The notes under the pieces were generated by a model, which searched no databases, was not told where the DNA came from, and saw only the letters and a list, made by a program, of their open reading frames with translations. From Nitratireductor sp. GISD-1A_MAKvit (GTDB lineage Bacteria > Pseudomonadota > Alphaproteobacteria > Rhizobiales > Rhizobiaceae), in the NCBI RefSeq assembly GCF_040819555.1, contig NZ_CP161920.1, forward strand, positions 2,355,001 through 2,419,000: DNA of 64,000 nt, read 5' to 3'. Below are positions 18,688 through 28,847 of the stretch, in pieces (within the stretch, counting starts at the first letter, position 1; every line of letters starts with the position of its first letter). The translations under genes and the position numbers were made by a program.

Positions 18688-21063
18688 TTAGAAGCGTGTC
18701 GAAATGCCGAAGTTGATATGCTCCACGTCGTCGGAAGCTTCCTTCACGAGCGGATAGGCATAATCAACACGCAGCGGACCGAAGGGCGATGCCCAGATCA
18801 GGCCGGCACCAACCGAAGCGCGCCATTGCATATCGGTTCCGATTGCACCCGAAACATCGCTTCCATAAAGCGTTGCCGCGTCTGCAAAGACCGCGCCGCG
18901 AAGGCCGAAGCTTTCAGGCAGAACCGGGAACGGGAACTGTGCTTCTGCGGAGGCGTTGAAATATGTCTTGCCGCCAATGTGATCGATTCCGCCGCCAGAG
19001 GACGGCTGATACGGGCCGATGCCGTTAAAGTCAAAGCCACGAATGATGCGGTCGCTGCTCGAGAAATGGTCGAACACGCGCAGGTCGCCATCAAGCGCCT
19101 GAATGTGACCGCCACCAAGCGTGAACAGACCGACAAGGTCGAGCTCTTCCGACAGCGTGTGATAATAGGTGCCGCGCGCCGTGGCCTTGATGAACTTAGC
19201 ATCGCCGCCAAGACCTGCAACCTCGAGCGTCAGGTTCGCATAAAGCCCCGAATGCGGGTTCTTCATGTCGTCGATCGTGTTGTAGATCAGCGAACCGCTG
19301 ACCGACGATTTGATCCACTTCTCGTCGCTGATAGCTTCCTTGATGGAAGGTGCAAGATTACAATTGTTGAAGGCAGGTACGTTCTTCGGGTCAGCACAAT
19401 CACCCAGCCCCGTATACTCCTCCTGAGAGAGGTTGTAGGCGAGCTGCGTCGACAGTGCCTCGGTGATCGGCAGGCCGAAACGAACCGTCGCACCGGTGGT
19501 GTCACGCTCATATTTGTCGTCGAACTTGCGGGTCCGGCGATAGACATCGAACCCGGCCGAGATACGGCGCCCCAGGAAGTATGGCTCGGTGAACGAGAAG
19601 GAATAGTCGCGCGAATCCTTGCCGCCGCCCGCTGCAACGCGGATGAACTGGCCACGTCCGAGGAAGTTGCGTTCGGTAACGGAACCTTCCACGGAGAAAC
19701 CGCCACTGCTGCTCTCGCCGCCGCTGGTGGAGTAACCGGCACCGATGGAGAATTCACCGGTCGACTTCTCGACCACATCAACCACCAAGACGACCTGATC
19801 GGGCTCGGAGCCTGGAACAGTGGAGATATTCACCCGCTCGAAGAAATTAAGGGCTTCGAGCCGCCGCTTGGCGCGCTGAACCAGAACCTGGTTGAAAGCG
19901 TCACCCTCGCTCAGGTCGAATTCCCGGCGGATCACATAGTCACGCGTGCGCTGGTTTCCGCGGATCTCGATGCGCTGGATATAGGCGCGTGGACCCTGAT
20001 CGATCGAATAAACGACATCGATCTCGCGTGTTTCAAAATTGCGGTTTCCGCGCGGCGTGACCTGCGCAAACGCATAGCCGCTGCCTGCAACCTCTTCGGT
20101 CAGTGCAATAATCGAATCTTCGACATTCTTTGCGCTGTAGACGTTGCCCTGACGGGTCTCGATGCGTGACCGCAATGTTTCAGGCTCTATGCCCGAGATT
20201 GTGGTTTCCACATCGATATTGCCAAAACGATAGCGCTCGCCCTCTTCCACGGTGAAGGTCAGCGTGTAGGCGTTTTCCGTTTCGTCCAGATCGGCAGTGG
20301 CCGAGATGACGCGGAAATCGGCGTAGCCGCGATTATAATAGAAACGGCGCAGCGTTTCCTCATCGGCGCGCAGACGATTCTCATCGTAAATGTCGTTGCG
20401 CATCAGGAAGGAGAGGAAATTCGACTGCTTCGTCGCAATGACATCCTTGAGACGACCGTCGCGGAATGCATTGTTGCCGACAAAATTGATTGCAGCAATC
20501 TTCGTGCGGCCACCTTCCTGAACCTCGAAGATCACATTGACGCGACCATCATCCAGCTGCTGGGTTCGGCCGGTCACGGTGGCATCGTCACGGCCGATGC
20601 GGCGATAGGCTTCGCGGATCGCCTCTTCATCGGCCTGCATGGCCTGCATGGAGAAGGATTTGCGCGGCTGTAACTGAACGGCGCGGCCGAGATTGGCGTC
20701 CTTGATCTTCTTGTTGCCCTGGAAAATCACCTGATTGACGATGGAATATTCATCGACGGTCACGATCAGCGAGCCACCGGACTGCGTGATCGACACGTCG
20801 GCAAAGAGCCCCGTGGAAAACAGTCGTTTCACGGCATCGTTCACATCGTCACGCGAAAAGGAGCGTCCCGGACGGATACCAATGTAATTGCGGATGGTCT
20901 CGGCCTCGACGCGGCGGTTTCCACGCACCTCGATGCGGCTGACAGTGGCTGCGTGCGCAGCCTCCATCGCGGCAAACTCGACGGCGACGGTCCCCGTCAT
21001 CGCCAGTCCGGCCGACAGCGCTACTGCCGAAACGGCGTTTTTAAAGCTCGAAGATGCCTTCAT
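18688..21063 (-). CDS. bamA: Outer membrane protein assembly factor BamA
   Basis: BamA inserts beta-barrel proteins into the outer membrane. The 791-residue precursor has a signal peptide (about residues 1-38, ending AAHAA), five POTRA domains from about 40 to 430 (VSRIEVRGNRRVEAETI opens the first) and a 16-strand barrel. The VRGFDFNGIGP segment is the conserved L6 loop (VRGF), and the chain ends in NFGISTRF with the terminal aromatic residue expected for a barrel substrate. It is flanked by rseP upstream and lpxD downstream, as in most proteobacteria. A 217-base spacer separates it from rseP and may hold an extra promoter. Confidence 0.96.
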   Translation of the reverse strand: MKASSSFKNAVSAVALSAGLAMTGTVAVEFAAMEAAHAATVSRIEVRGNRRVEAETIRNYIGIRPGRSFSRDDVNDAVKRLFSTGLFADVSITQSGGSLIVTVDEYSIVNQVIFQGNKKIKDANLGRAVQLQPRKSFSMQAMQADEEAIREAYRRIGRDDATVTGRTQQLDDGRVNVIFEVQEGGRTKIAAINFVGNNAFRDGRLKDVIATKQSNFLSFLMRNDIYDENRLRADEETLRRFYYNRGYADFRVISATADLDETENAYTLTFTVEEGERYRFGNIDVETTISGIEPETLRSRIETRQGNVYSAKNVEDSIIALTEEVAGSGYAFAQVTPRGNRNFETREIDVVYSIDQGPRAYIQRIEIRGNQRTRDYVIRREFDLSEGDAFNQVLVQRAKRRLEALNFFERVNISTVPGSEPDQVVLVVDVVEKSTGEFSIGAGYSTSGGESSSGGFSVEGSVTERNFLGRGQFIRVAAGGGKDSRDYSFSFTEPYFLGRRISAGFDVYRRTRKFDDKYERDTTGATVRFGLPITEALSTQLAYNLSQEEYTGLGDCADPKNVPAFNNCNLAPSIKEAISDEKWIKSSVSGSLIYNTIDDMKNPHSGLYANLTLEVAGLGGDAKFIKATARGTYYHTLSEELDLVGLFTLGGGHIQALDGDLRVFDHFSSSDRIIRGFDFNGIGPYQPSSGGGIDHIGGKTYFNASAEAQFPFPVLPESFGLRGAVFADAATLYGSDVSGAIGTDMQWRASVGAGLIWASPFGPLRVDYAYPLVKEASDDVEHINFGISTRF

Positions 21064-21197
21064 TGGGCCTGAAAACCTCTATTATCTCTTTGTCCCCGCG
21101 GCGAGAAATAGGAACAATCTTGCAAAGCAGCTAACCTAATAGCCAGATTTTTCCTACACGCAAGCCTTCTGGTTAATTTGCGTTTACGAACCGCAGC

Positions 21198-21230
21198 TTC
21201 GAAGCATTCACATCACGCCAAATTCGAAGC
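21198..21230. repeat. Two TTCGAAGC copies upstream of bamA
   Basis: TTCGAAGC occurs at 21198-21205 and again at 21223-21230, 25 bases apart, each with a palindromic TTCGAA core. They lie in the rseP-bamA spacer, about 135-165 bases before the bamA start. Paired sites on nearly the same helix face could be an operator. No known regulator is suggested by the sequence. Confidence 0.35.
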
Positions 21231-21280
21231 CATGGTAAATATCGTCTCAATTTTTACACACTCTGCCTTCCCGAGCCTCC

Positions 21281-22420
21281 TTAGCATCCAAACAGGTCGT
21301 TCCAAAAAACAAACCCCATGAATGCGAGAACGGCGAACAGACCCACACGGTAAACCGCGTCCATGACCCTCTCGGACACGGGACGGCGCATCACAGCTTC
21401 TATGGCGTAGAACACCAGATGCCCGCCATCAAGGGGGGGAATGGGCAAAAGATTAAGAACACCTATTCCCACTGACAATAATGCAACAAGTTGAACCAGC
21501 CATTCAAAGCCCAGCTGCGCCGCCTTTCCAGCCATATCGGCGATCTTGACGGGACCGCCCAGCTGGCAGCGATCTTCACGCCCTGCGACGAAACGCTTGA
21601 GAAACTGACCGGTGCGGTAGATCACGTGGCCGGTTTCCCAGGTTGCCTCGGTGAGGGCCTCGAGCGGCCCGAACTCTATGTGGCGCGGCTTCCCCATCTC
21701 CCGGTCATTGATCACCCCGATGACACCGATCCTTACGGTGTTGCCGAGCGCATCCTGCTGTTCGAGCAGCTCCGGTGTGGCAGCAAGCGCCACTTCCTCA
21801 TCACCACGCCGCACCACAAAGGACAGCTCGTCCCCGGCGCGGCCGGACACCAGGCGCTGCACGTCGCCGAATGTGCGCACCGGCGTGCCGTCGATCGAGA
21901 CAAACCTGTCCCCCGGCTGAAACCCGGCAATGGCGGCGGGGCTGTCCGGCCTGACATCGGCGACCATCGGCTCCATCACGTAGCGCCCGAACCCAGCAAA
22001 CATGACGGCGAAAACGGCAATCGTCAGAATGAAGTTGAAAAGCGGGCCGGCGAACACGGTTGCCGCACGCTTCCAGACCGGCTGGGTATGAAAGGCGACT
22101 TTCAACTCCTCTGGCGACAGACGCTCCCCTGATTCGGGATCGGGCGTACTCGTCACCGACATGTCGCCCGTGAACTTCACATAACCTCCCAAGGGTATCG
22201 CGCAGAGCTTCCAGCGCGTCCCCCGGCGATCGTTGAACCCCACGAGTTCCGGGCCAAACCCGACCGAAAATGCCTTCACGCCGATGCCACACCAGCGTCC
22301 GACAAGGTAATGTCCCATCTCGTGCACGAACACGACCACCGTCAAAACAAACAGAAAAGGAACAATCGTTCCGATCAGCAAACCATCGGTACTGAACAAC
22401 GAAACTATAAAATCGGTCAC
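21281..22420 (-). CDS. rseP: Site-2 intramembrane zinc protease RseP/MmpA-like
   Basis: RseP cleaves membrane substrates such as anti-sigma factors and remnant signal peptides within the bilayer. The product from GTG 22420 is 379 residues. It has a first membrane helix with HEMGH (zinc-binding HExxH) near residue 35, a PDZ domain about residues 130-210 (DSPAAIAGFQPGDRFVSIDG), and LLPIPPLDGGHLVF near residue 325 that supplies the third ligand. The frame remains open to a GTG at 22543, but the family normally begins a few residues before the LIGTIVPFLFVLTVVVFVHE helix. It lies between cdsA and bamA. The start choice is the only real uncertainty. Confidence 0.93.
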   Translation of the reverse strand: MTDFIVSLFSTDGLLIGTIVPFLFVLTVVVFVHEMGHYLVGRWCGIGVKAFSVGFGPELVGFNDRRGTRWKLCAIPLGGYVKFTGDMSVTSTPDPESGERLSPEELKVAFHTQPVWKRAATVFAGPLFNFILTIAVFAVMFAGFGRYVMEPMVADVRPDSPAAIAGFQPGDRFVSIDGTPVRTFGDVQRLVSGRAGDELSFVVRRGDEEVALAATPELLEQQDALGNTVRIGVIGVINDREMGKPRHIEFGPLEALTEATWETGHVIYRTGQFLKRFVAGREDRCQLGGPVKIADMAGKAAQLGFEWLVQLVALLSVGIGVLNLLPIPPLDGGHLVFYAIEAVMRRPVSERVMDAVYRVGLFAVLAFMGFVFWNDLFGC

Positions 22421-22617
22421 TCTGGTCTCACTCGCGGTTTGCGTCAGCGACTGATTCCCAACGACATCGCGACTGTCGGGAGGTCTGCCGCATTGTTCCA
22501 ATAAGCGCCGACTTAACGGCGACGCGCTGCCGAAGCCGGCCACTTCCCCATCAATACCCTGTCATCACCCTCATGCCATCATGGCCGGTCCAAGGCAAAC
22601 ACGGTGCCGGGGCACGG

Positions 22618-23457
22618 CTAGCGAAACAGAGCGTGCGCCGGCATTTCCGGCCAACCGAGCAAGGCGGAAAGCAGATAAAGCACCGCCGCCGCGGCCAGAA
22701 GACCGTCGACACGGTCCATCACACCGCCGTGCCCCGGGATGAGACTGCCTGAATCCTTGACGCCGCGGCGCCGTTTCAAGGCCGATTCGAAGAGATCGCC
22801 AAGCTGCGAAACGACGGCAAGCACGAACGACAGCACCGCCATGAGCGTCACGCCTGGCACCGCGCTGTCATGCCAGACGAATGCAACGCCGGCCAGAACT
22901 GCAAAAACGGTGCCCCCCATCGCCCCGCTCCAGGTCTTGCCCGGCGATATGGAGGGAGCAAGCTTTGCACCACCAAGCGCCCGCCCGGTGAAATAGGCCA
23001 TGATGTCCGTGGTCCACACAACGGAGAACAGGAACAGGATCGCGACAAGGCCCGGCTGATCATCGGCGCGTAGCAGCACAAGCGCGACGGTCGGGGCTGC
23101 AGCATAGGCAAAGCCGCCTGCACCGACCGCCCCTGCCCCCGTCAGCCAACCATGCACGGCGAGGACCGCAAACGCCCCGGCAAGCACCGGAAAAAGAACC
23201 GCAATCGGCTGTCCGACCAGCATCAGGATCATGGATGCCGCGAGCGCTCCGGCGGCAGCCCACGCATGGGAGCCCGAAAGCACGGTCTTGTGCATGGAGT
23301 ACCATTCATGGAACACCGCGCCGGCCATGGCCGCCGCCATCAGCCGGAACGGCAGGCCGCCCAGCCATGTAAGCACGAGCACCAGGGCACCCAGAATGAC
23401 GCCCGACATGACACGAAGCTGCAGATTGCTGCGCGGTGAAGAGTTCGGACTGCCCAT
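22618..23457 (-). CDS. cdsA: Phosphatidate cytidylyltransferase CdsA
   Basis: CdsA makes CDP-diacylglycerol from phosphatidic acid and CTP, the precursor of all major phospholipids. The 279-residue integral membrane protein has about eight hydrophobic helices and the family signature near the C-terminus, SALKRRRGVKDSGSLIPGHGG followed by MDRVDG. ATG 23457 is taken as the start; a GTG at 23475 overlapping the uppS stop (GTGA) is the alternative and would couple the two genes. It follows uppS, the usual order in the frr-uppS-cdsA-rseP-bamA block. Confidence 0.95.
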   Translation of the reverse strand: MGSPNSSPRSNLQLRVMSGVILGALVLVLTWLGGLPFRLMAAAMAGAVFHEWYSMHKTVLSGSHAWAAAGALAASMILMLVGQPIAVLFPVLAGAFAVLAVHGWLTGAGAVGAGGFAYAAAPTVALVLLRADDQPGLVAILFLFSVVWTTDIMAYFTGRALGGAKLAPSISPGKTWSGAMGGTVFAVLAGVAFVWHDSAVPGVTLMAVLSFVLAVVSQLGDLFESALKRRRGVKDSGSLIPGHGGVMDRVDGLLAAAAVLYLLSALLGWPEMPAHALFR

Positions 23458-23471
23458 TTGCCCGCCGTGCC

Positions 23472-24188
23472 TCACAGAGCGGCTTCACGCGCCCCGACAC
23501 CGCCGAAGCGACGCTCACGGGCGCTGAATGTGGCAATGGCGGTCTCCAGATCCTCCCGACCGAAATCGGGCCAGTGGCAGGGCAGAAAGACAAACTCCGC
23601 ATAAGCCGCCTGCCAGAGCAGGAAATTGGAAAGGCGCTGCTCACCGCTGGTTCTTATGATCAGGTCCGGGTCAGGTATGCCCGCCGTGTCCAGATGGTTG
23701 CCGAACGTGTCGAAATCGACGGCGTCAATCTCCATTTCACCGGACTGAACCTTTCTCATGAGGGATTTTGCAGCCCGCAAAATCTCATCACGCGCCCCAT
23801 AATTGAACGCAATCACCAGATTCATCGCGGTGTTCTGCGCTGTCAGGTTCTCCGCTTCGAGCAGGAGCGACTTGATGTCGGGTTCGAGGTTTTCACGATC
23901 CCCGACGATACGCACGCGCACGCCGTTTTGATGCAGTTCTGCAAGGTCGCGACGAATGAACAGGCGCAACAGCCCCATAAGGTCGTTGACCTCGGACCGC
24001 GGCCGCGACCAGTTTTCCGAGGAAAAGGCGTAGACGGTGAGCCAGTCCACCCCCAGTTCACCGACCGAGCGCACCGCCTTGCGCAGCGCTTCCACGCCGG
24101 CACGGTGCCCGGCGCGGCGTGGCAGGCCGCGCGCTTCGGCCCAGCGACCGTTTCCGTCCATTATGATCGCCACATGCGCCGGCTTCAA
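23472..24188 (-). CDS. uppS: Undecaprenyl diphosphate synthase UppS
   Basis: UppS condenses isopentenyl diphosphate units to the C55 lipid carrier for peptidoglycan and O-antigen. The 238-residue product starts [20 protein letters not shown], with the catalytic Asp in MDGNGRW. It continues with [22 protein letters not shown] and the C-terminal [19 protein letters not shown] plus AYAEFVF, all hallmarks of cis-prenyltransferases. It is full length, preceded by a 187-base spacer after frr and followed closely by cdsA. Confidence 0.96.
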   Translation of the reverse strand: MKPAHVAIIMDGNGRWAEARGLPRRAGHRAGVEALRKAVRSVGELGVDWLTVYAFSSENWSRPRSEVNDLMGLLRLFIRRDLAELHQNGVRVRIVGDRENLEPDIKSLLLEAENLTAQNTAMNLVIAFNYGARDEILRAAKSLMRKVQSGEMEIDAVDFDTFGNHLDTAGIPDPDLIIRTSGEQRLSNFLLWQAAYAEFVFLPCHWPDFGREDLETAIATFSARERRFGGVGAREAAL

Positions 24189-24375
24189 ATGGTTGCCTCC
24201 CCTCGTCTAACAAACAGCATGGTGGCTGCTGATGGAGTGAATTCGATGGTCCTCAATGGTCGAGATCGAATGTCAAACCCGAATATACCCGGAAATTTGA
24301 ACGATGGCCGGTTTTTGGTGTCCGACCACTTGCCCTGCAGCCAATGCAAACGAGGTCCGGACGCAGAAGCACCCG

Positions 24376-24936
24376 CTAGACCTGCATGATCTCGGCTTCC
24401 TTGTCCGCCAGAAACCTGTCGATGGCAGAGATCGTATCATCGGTCATCTTCTGAACCTGGTCGGACTGCGTCCGCATTTCATCCTGGCTTATCACGCCAT
24501 CCTTTTCGGCCTTTTTGAGATGCTCCATCCCGTCGCGACGCACATGACGGGCGGCCACCTTGGCGCTCTCGGCATATTGATGCGCGATCTTTACCAGTTC
24601 CTTGCGCCGTTCTTCATTGAGTTCCGGCAAGGGAATGCGCAGGTTCGAACCGTCGACAATCGGGTTGAAACCGAGATTGGACTCTCGGATTGCCTTGTCA
24701 ACGGCGCCAACCATGCTCTGGTCCCAGACTGCAACGGAAATCATCCGTGGCTCGGGAACGGAGACCGTCGCGACCTGGTTGATGGGCATCGAACTCCCAT
24801 AGGCTTCCACCTGGATCGGATCCAGAAGATTGGCCGAGGCACGCCCCGTCCGCAGCGATGCGAGGTCATGCTGAAACGCCGTGGTTGCCCCGTCCATTCG
24901 CCGTTTCAAATCCTTGAAATCAACCCCGTCGGCCAT
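24376..24936 (-). CDS. frr: Ribosome recycling factor Frr
   Basis: Frr, with EF-G, splits the post-termination ribosome. The 186-residue product has the family sequence [19 protein letters not shown] near the N-terminus, [21 protein letters not shown] in the middle and a helical C-terminus. ATG 24936 is preceded by AAGGAGA seven bases away, which decides the start over an upstream TTG in the same frame. It lies 12 bases after pyrH; the pair is presumably co-transcribed. Confidence 0.96.
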   Translation of the reverse strand: MADGVDFKDLKRRMDGATTAFQHDLASLRTGRASANLLDPIQVEAYGSSMPINQVATVSVPEPRMISVAVWDQSMVGAVDKAIRESNLGFNPIVDGSNLRIPLPELNEERRKELVKIAHQYAESAKVAARHVRRDGMEHLKKAEKDGVISQDEMRTQSDQVQKMTDDTISAIDRFLADKEAEIMQV

Positions 24937-24948
24937 GTTCAAATCTCC

Positions 24949-25696
24949 TTACGCACCGGCACGCTGTTTTGGTTCGGTTTCATCGGACACGATGGTGCAA
25001 TGTCCGCCGCCGTTCAAGATGGCGGTAAAGCCGCCCTCTTCATGAATCGAGAAAACGATTATCGGAATGTCGTTCTCACGCGCAAGGGCAATCGCGGCCG
25101 TATCCATAATCGCAAGCCCGTCGCGGATCACCTGCGCGTGGCTCAGACGGTCATAGCGCTGTGCATCGGGCACCTTGCGCGGATCAGCGGAGTAGACCCC
25201 GTCGACCTGTGTGCCCTTGAACAGGGCATCCGCACCGATCTCGGCCGCCCGCAGGGGCCGCTGCCGAATCCGTCGTGAAAAACGGATTGCCCGTCCCGCC
25301 CGCGAAAATGACGACCTTGCCCGCATCCATGTAGCTCATGGCCTGCCGCTGAGAGAAGCTTTCGCACAGTTCCGGCATGGCGATGGCCGACATGACGACC
25401 GCGTCGACGCCCATCTTGACCAGCGAGGTCCGCAGCGCCAGCGAATTGATGACGGTGGCAAGCATCCCCATATGGTCGCCCGTGACCCGATCCCCGCCCT
25501 TGGAAGCGACAGCCACGCCACGGAAAATGTTGCCGCCGCCGATCACGACGCCGACCTCAACGCCCAGTTTGCGCGCTGCATGGATGTCGCGGGCGATTCG
25601 ATCGACCACCGAGACATCAATGCCGAATCCCTGCTCGCCCATCAGGGCTTCACCGGATGCTTTCAACACAACGCGCCGATAGCGTTTCTCGGTCAT
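24949..25696 (-). CDS. pyrH: UMP kinase PyrH (apparent +1 frameshift)
   Basis: PyrH phosphorylates UMP to UDP and is essential. From ATG 25696 (GGAGA eight bases upstream) the frame gives YRRVVLKASGEALMGEQGFG, GGGNIFRG, GDHMGMLATVINSLALR and IFAGGTGNPFFTTDSAAA, then goes out of register near residue 146. Removing one base from the four-G run at 25254-25257 restores [30 protein letters not shown] and a 248-residue enzyme of normal length. Because the gene is essential and single-copy in this cluster, I treat this as a sequence error at GGGGCC. It lies between tsf and frr in canonical order. Confidence 0.93.
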
Positions 25697-25731
25697 CTTC
25701 AAAGTCTCCAGATTTGACCCTGCGTTACACG

Positions 25732-25761
25732 AAGGGCGCCGCGTTGTCACGCGGCGCCCTT
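25732..25761 (-). terminator. Perfect 13-bp hairpin between tsf and pyrH
   Basis: AAGGGCGCCGCGT (25732-25744) and ACGCGGCGCCCTT (25749-25761) are exact inverted copies around a TGTC tetraloop. It is located in the 98-base gap after tsf and before pyrH. Only two T residues follow on the minus strand, so it may act as a partial terminator or processing site that sets the ratio of translation-factor mRNA to downstream mRNA. Confidence 0.6.
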
Positions 25762-25794
25762 TGTCTTCAAACAGGTATTCGCCCGTCGTCAGGA

Positions 25795-26719
25795 TCAGGA
25801 CTTGGCAGCAGCAGCAACCTCGGCTGCGAAGTCGCTCTCTTCCCGCTCGACGCCCTCGCCCAGTGCGAAACGCACGAAGCTGACGATCTTCGCTGGCGCG
25901 CCAATTTCCTTCTCGGCTTCCGCCAGGGCCTTCTCGACCGTGAGGTCAGGGTTCATCACGAAAGCCTGCTTCAGCAGAACGACTTCCTCGAAGAACTTGC
26001 GCATGCGCCCTTCGACCATCTTCTCGATGATGTTCTCGGGCTTGCCCGACTGACGCGCCTGATCGGAGAAGATCTCCTTTTCACGCGCAACGGCGGTCGG
26101 GTCGACCTCGGCCTCGGTCAGGGCCAGCGGGTTCGTTGCCGCGACATGCATCGCGACCTGGCGACCGAATGCGCGGGCTGCATCTGCATTGCCGGTGGTT
26201 TCCATGGCAACAAGCACGCCAAGCTTGCCGAGCCCATCGGTCACCGCGTTGTGGATGTAGGTCGCAACCGCACCGTTTTCGACCGAAAGTTTCGCAGACC
26301 GGCGCAGATACATGTTTTCACCGATCGTGCCGATCGCCGTCTTGACGGTCTCCGTCACCGACTTGCCCGTTTCTGGATAAGTCGCCTCGGATACGGCCTC
26401 AAGGCTGCCGTCAGTCCCAAGCGCGACTGTTGCAATGTTGCTCACAAGCGCCTGGAACTCCTCGTTGCGCGCAACGAAGTCGGTCTCGGAATTTACCTCA
26501 ACGACCACGGCGCTGCCGGCGTCGGTTGCAACACCCACGAGGCCTTCCGCCGCCGTGCGTCCGGCCTTCTTGTCGGCCTTGGCGATGCCCTTCTTGCGCA
26601 GCCAGTCGATGGCCGCTTCCATATCGCCATTGTTTTCGGTCAGGGGCCGCCTTGCAGTCCATCATGCCTGCGCCGCTCTTCTCGCGCAGTTCCTTGACCT
26701 GTGCTGCTGTGATGCTCAT
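25795..26719 (-). CDS. tsf: Elongation factor Ts (apparent +1 frameshift)
   Basis: EF-Ts exchanges GDP for GTP on EF-Tu. From ATG 26719 the first 24 residues read [20 protein letters not shown] and CKAA, the family N-terminus, then leave frame. Dropping one base of the four-G run at 26643-26646 gives [23 protein letters not shown] and a 307-residue protein with [16 protein letters not shown] (EF-Tu contact region) and a normal C-terminal half. A defective EF-Ts would be lethal or nearly so, which supports an error at GGGGCC. The gene follows rpsB after 102 bases that include an inverted repeat. Confidence 0.93.
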
Positions 26720-26748
26720 CGTCGCCTCTTCTCAATCATCTAACGAAA

Positions 26749-26783
26749 ACGGCCGCGAAGCTTTGTGTCTGCCGCGCGGCCGT
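26749..26783 (-). other. Inverted repeat between rpsB and tsf
   Basis: ACGGCCGCG (26749-26757) and CGCGGCCGT (26775-26783) are exact inverted copies separated by 17 bases. On the minus strand the stem is followed by TTTT, so a weak terminator or attenuator between rpsB and tsf is plausible. Reduced read-through at this place is well known in other bacteria. Confidence 0.45.
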
Positions 26784-26821
26784 CGCGGGGTTTGGGGCCC
26801 GCATGTTCGGTACGGCGCTGG

Positions 26822-27604
26822 TTAGGCGTCCTTGTTTTCGCCTTCGGCGCTCTCGTCGAGAGCAGGTTCCGCCGGTGCGTCGGCAGCTTCGCCGATGTCG
26901 ATCCCAAGCGCGCCCTGCTGGCGCTCGATGCCATCGATCGCGGCCTTGGCAATCAGATCGCAGTAAAGAGCCAGCGCACGCGCCGCGTCGTCATTGCCCG
27001 GGATCGGATAATCGACAACGTCCGGGTCACAGTTGGAATCGACGATTGCAACCACCGGAATGCCAAGCCGCTTGGCTTCCTGAACTGCAATCGCTTCCTT
27101 GTTGGTGTCGATCACGAACATCAGGTCCGGGGTCGAGCCCATGTCACGAATGCCGCCCAGCGCACGATCAAGCTTCTCGCGCTCGCGCTCGAGGTTCAGG
27201 CGCTCTTTCTTCGTGAAGCCCTGGGCGTCGGCAGCGAGAAGCTCGTCGAGCTTGCGCAGACGCTGGATCGAATGGGAAATCGTCTTCCAGTTGGTCAGCA
27301 TGCCGCCGAGCCAGCGCGCATTCACGTAGTACTGCGCTGAACGCTTGGCCGAATCGGCAACGATCTCGGAGGCCTGACGCTTGGTGCCGACGAAGAGGAT
27401 GCGGCCGCCCTTGGCAACCGTGTCGGACACGGCCTTGAGCGCCTGATGCATCAGGGGTACGGTCTGGCTCAAGTCGATGATGTGAACATTGTTGCGGGCA
27501 CCAAAGATGTAGTTGGACATCTTCGGGTTCCAGCGGTGGGTCTGGTGACCAAAGTGAACACCAGCTTCCAGAAGCTGGCGCATGCTGATATCGGGCAGTG
27601 CCAT
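26822..27604 (-). CDS. rpsB: 30S ribosomal protein S2
   Basis: S2 binds late to the 30S subunit and recruits S1. The 260-residue product opens [20 protein letters not shown] and has [30 protein letters not shown] and the conserved [18 protein letters not shown] and [14 protein letters not shown] segments, with an acidic C-terminal extension ([14 protein letters not shown]) typical of alphaproteobacteria. It is the first gene of the long minus-strand block, with a good promoter about 115 bases upstream. rpsB is often autoregulated by S2; I see no proven leader structure here beyond a short GGCGG/CCGCC hairpin. Confidence 0.97.
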   Translation of the reverse strand: MALPDISMRQLLEAGVHFGHQTHRWNPKMSNYIFGARNNVHIIDLSQTVPLMHQALKAVSDTVAKGGRILFVGTKRQASEIVADSAKRSAQYYVNARWLGGMLTNWKTISHSIQRLRKLDELLAADAQGFTKKERLNLEREREKLDRALGGIRDMGSTPDLMFVIDTNKEAIAVQEAKRLGIPVVAIVDSNCDPDVVDYPIPGNDDAARALALYCDLIAKAAIDGIERQQGALGIDIGEAADAPAEPALDESAEGENKDA

Positions 27605-27716
27605 TCGAGTTCCTTTCCGGTTGAACCTCCACGGATCGTAAGGCGGAAACCGCCACCGGGGGCGCTGAGCGGATGTCTCCCGATCAGAACCAAGATCCGT
27701 GTGTGGGATGGGCGCG

Positions 27717-27745
27717 CATATAGGAGCTTATTGAAAACATTGCAA
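27717..27745 (-). promoter_or_regulatory. Probable sigma-70 promoter of rpsB
   Basis: On the minus strand, TTGCAA (27740-27745) is followed after exactly 17 bases by TATATG (27717-27722). Spacing is ideal and both boxes are close to consensus. It lies about 115 bases upstream of the rpsB start codon, where a ribosomal protein promoter with a leader is expected. Confidence 0.6.
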
Positions 27746-27775
27746 GGGATCGGCCCATAATAATGGGCGGCGGCG

Positions 27776-28615
27776 CTAGCGGCTGCAGTCGTCTTTCGCC
27801 TGATCTTCGTCGAACATGGTGAGATCGACGAGCTTACCGCGAATTGAAAACTCTCCGTAGTCCATATCGAGGCTGCGCGTGATCCCGCTGTCATACAGCA
27901 GAAAGCTGATCTGGTACTCCGGCAGGGTTTCGCCTGTCGTCGTTGCGGGGTCGAAATACGCAATACTCACGGGCCAGAAAGGTTCCTTGTCGAGAGCCCC
28001 GGCCGCTTTTGTCTCGCCATCCCCGGCCGCAGGCGCCGTCTGTTGCTTTCCAATGGTGACGGAAGTCAGCATCATGCGGTCGGCGTCTTCCGATCCGTCA
28101 AACAGCGTGGTCTGATAAAAACCGCCCCCTTCACGTGCCTTTTCGATCAACTCCTCAAGATGCTTGACCGGGAACCGGGTCGCCTCCAGCGTTTCCCGGC
28201 GACGTTCCGGCTTTGACAGTTCGACCCGCGTCGTTTCGTCCTCAAGACGTGCGATGCCCTTCACTTCCTTGTCGAGCACATTGTCGAGATATATTTTGTT
28301 GACGAACTGGTAGACTTCGCCTTTCCCGTCCTCATAGGTCGTGGTCTGTTGATCTGACAGTCGCGACGTCTCGCTGGTTTCCAGGCGCATGACGAAGCGA
28401 AAAGTCGTGGTGTATCCCTCACAGGCCGAACCGGCGAACTCATACACCATGCGCCCTTCGATATCGTCGATACCGGAGCGGTCACTCGCCTCGCCGAGGG
28501 TAAGGTCATAGACGGCACGATGTGCCGCAAGATTGGGTGCAGCCTGAGCCCCTGCGGTTCCCAGCCCGAACAGCATGAATGACAGGAACAGACAAACAGG
28601 GCGCTTTGAGCGCAT
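27776..28615 (-). CDS. eipB: EipB-like cell envelope integrity protein (DUF1849)
   Basis: The family (DUF1849) is represented by Brucella EipB, a periplasmic protein with a beta-spiral fold needed for cell envelope integrity. The 279-residue product has a signal peptide (about 1-26, ending AGAQA). The mature part starts APNLAAHRAVYDLTLGEA, with VYEFAGSACEGYTTTFRF and the C-terminal segment FLLYDSGITRSLDMDYGEF. The two cysteines, in GSACEGY and in DDCSR at the end, correspond to the conserved disulfide of the family. ATG 28615 has GAGG six bases upstream. It stands alone, divergent from the RidA gene. The name is by recognised family, not by experiment in this organism. Confidence 0.85.
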   Translation of the reverse strand: MRSKRPVCLFLSFMLFGLGTAGAQAAPNLAAHRAVYDLTLGEASDRSGIDDIEGRMVYEFAGSACEGYTTTFRFVMRLETSETSRLSDQQTTTYEDGKGEVYQFVNKIYLDNVLDKEVKGIARLEDETTRVELSKPERRRETLEATRFPVKHLEELIEKAREGGGFYQTTLFDGSEDADRMMLTSVTIGKQQTAPAAGDGETKAAGALDKEPFWPVSIAYFDPATTTGETLPEYQISFLLYDSGITRSLDMDYGEFSIRGKLVDLTMFDEDQAKDDCSR

Positions 28616-28847
28616 GGGAAACCTCACGAAATTCGCTTCATTGACGGCCAGATACGGCTCCGACCCTGTGAATTGCATCCATTTGCACGAGACTCGTGGC
28701 GTAAGCGAGGCAAATATGCAACCTCTGCCAGCGCGGCGCTTTACCATTCGCAGCCGGTTTCGATTGCGAATTGTGTGCGACTGTCGTTTAGAATTGCACG
28801 GGGCGGAGTAAACTGCCCTCATTTGCTGGATTTGCCGGGAGACTAGA

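Noticed and set aside
18592..20169. Open frame of about 525 codons opposite bamA
   Set aside because: Mirror of the bamA codon pattern; no recognisable domain.
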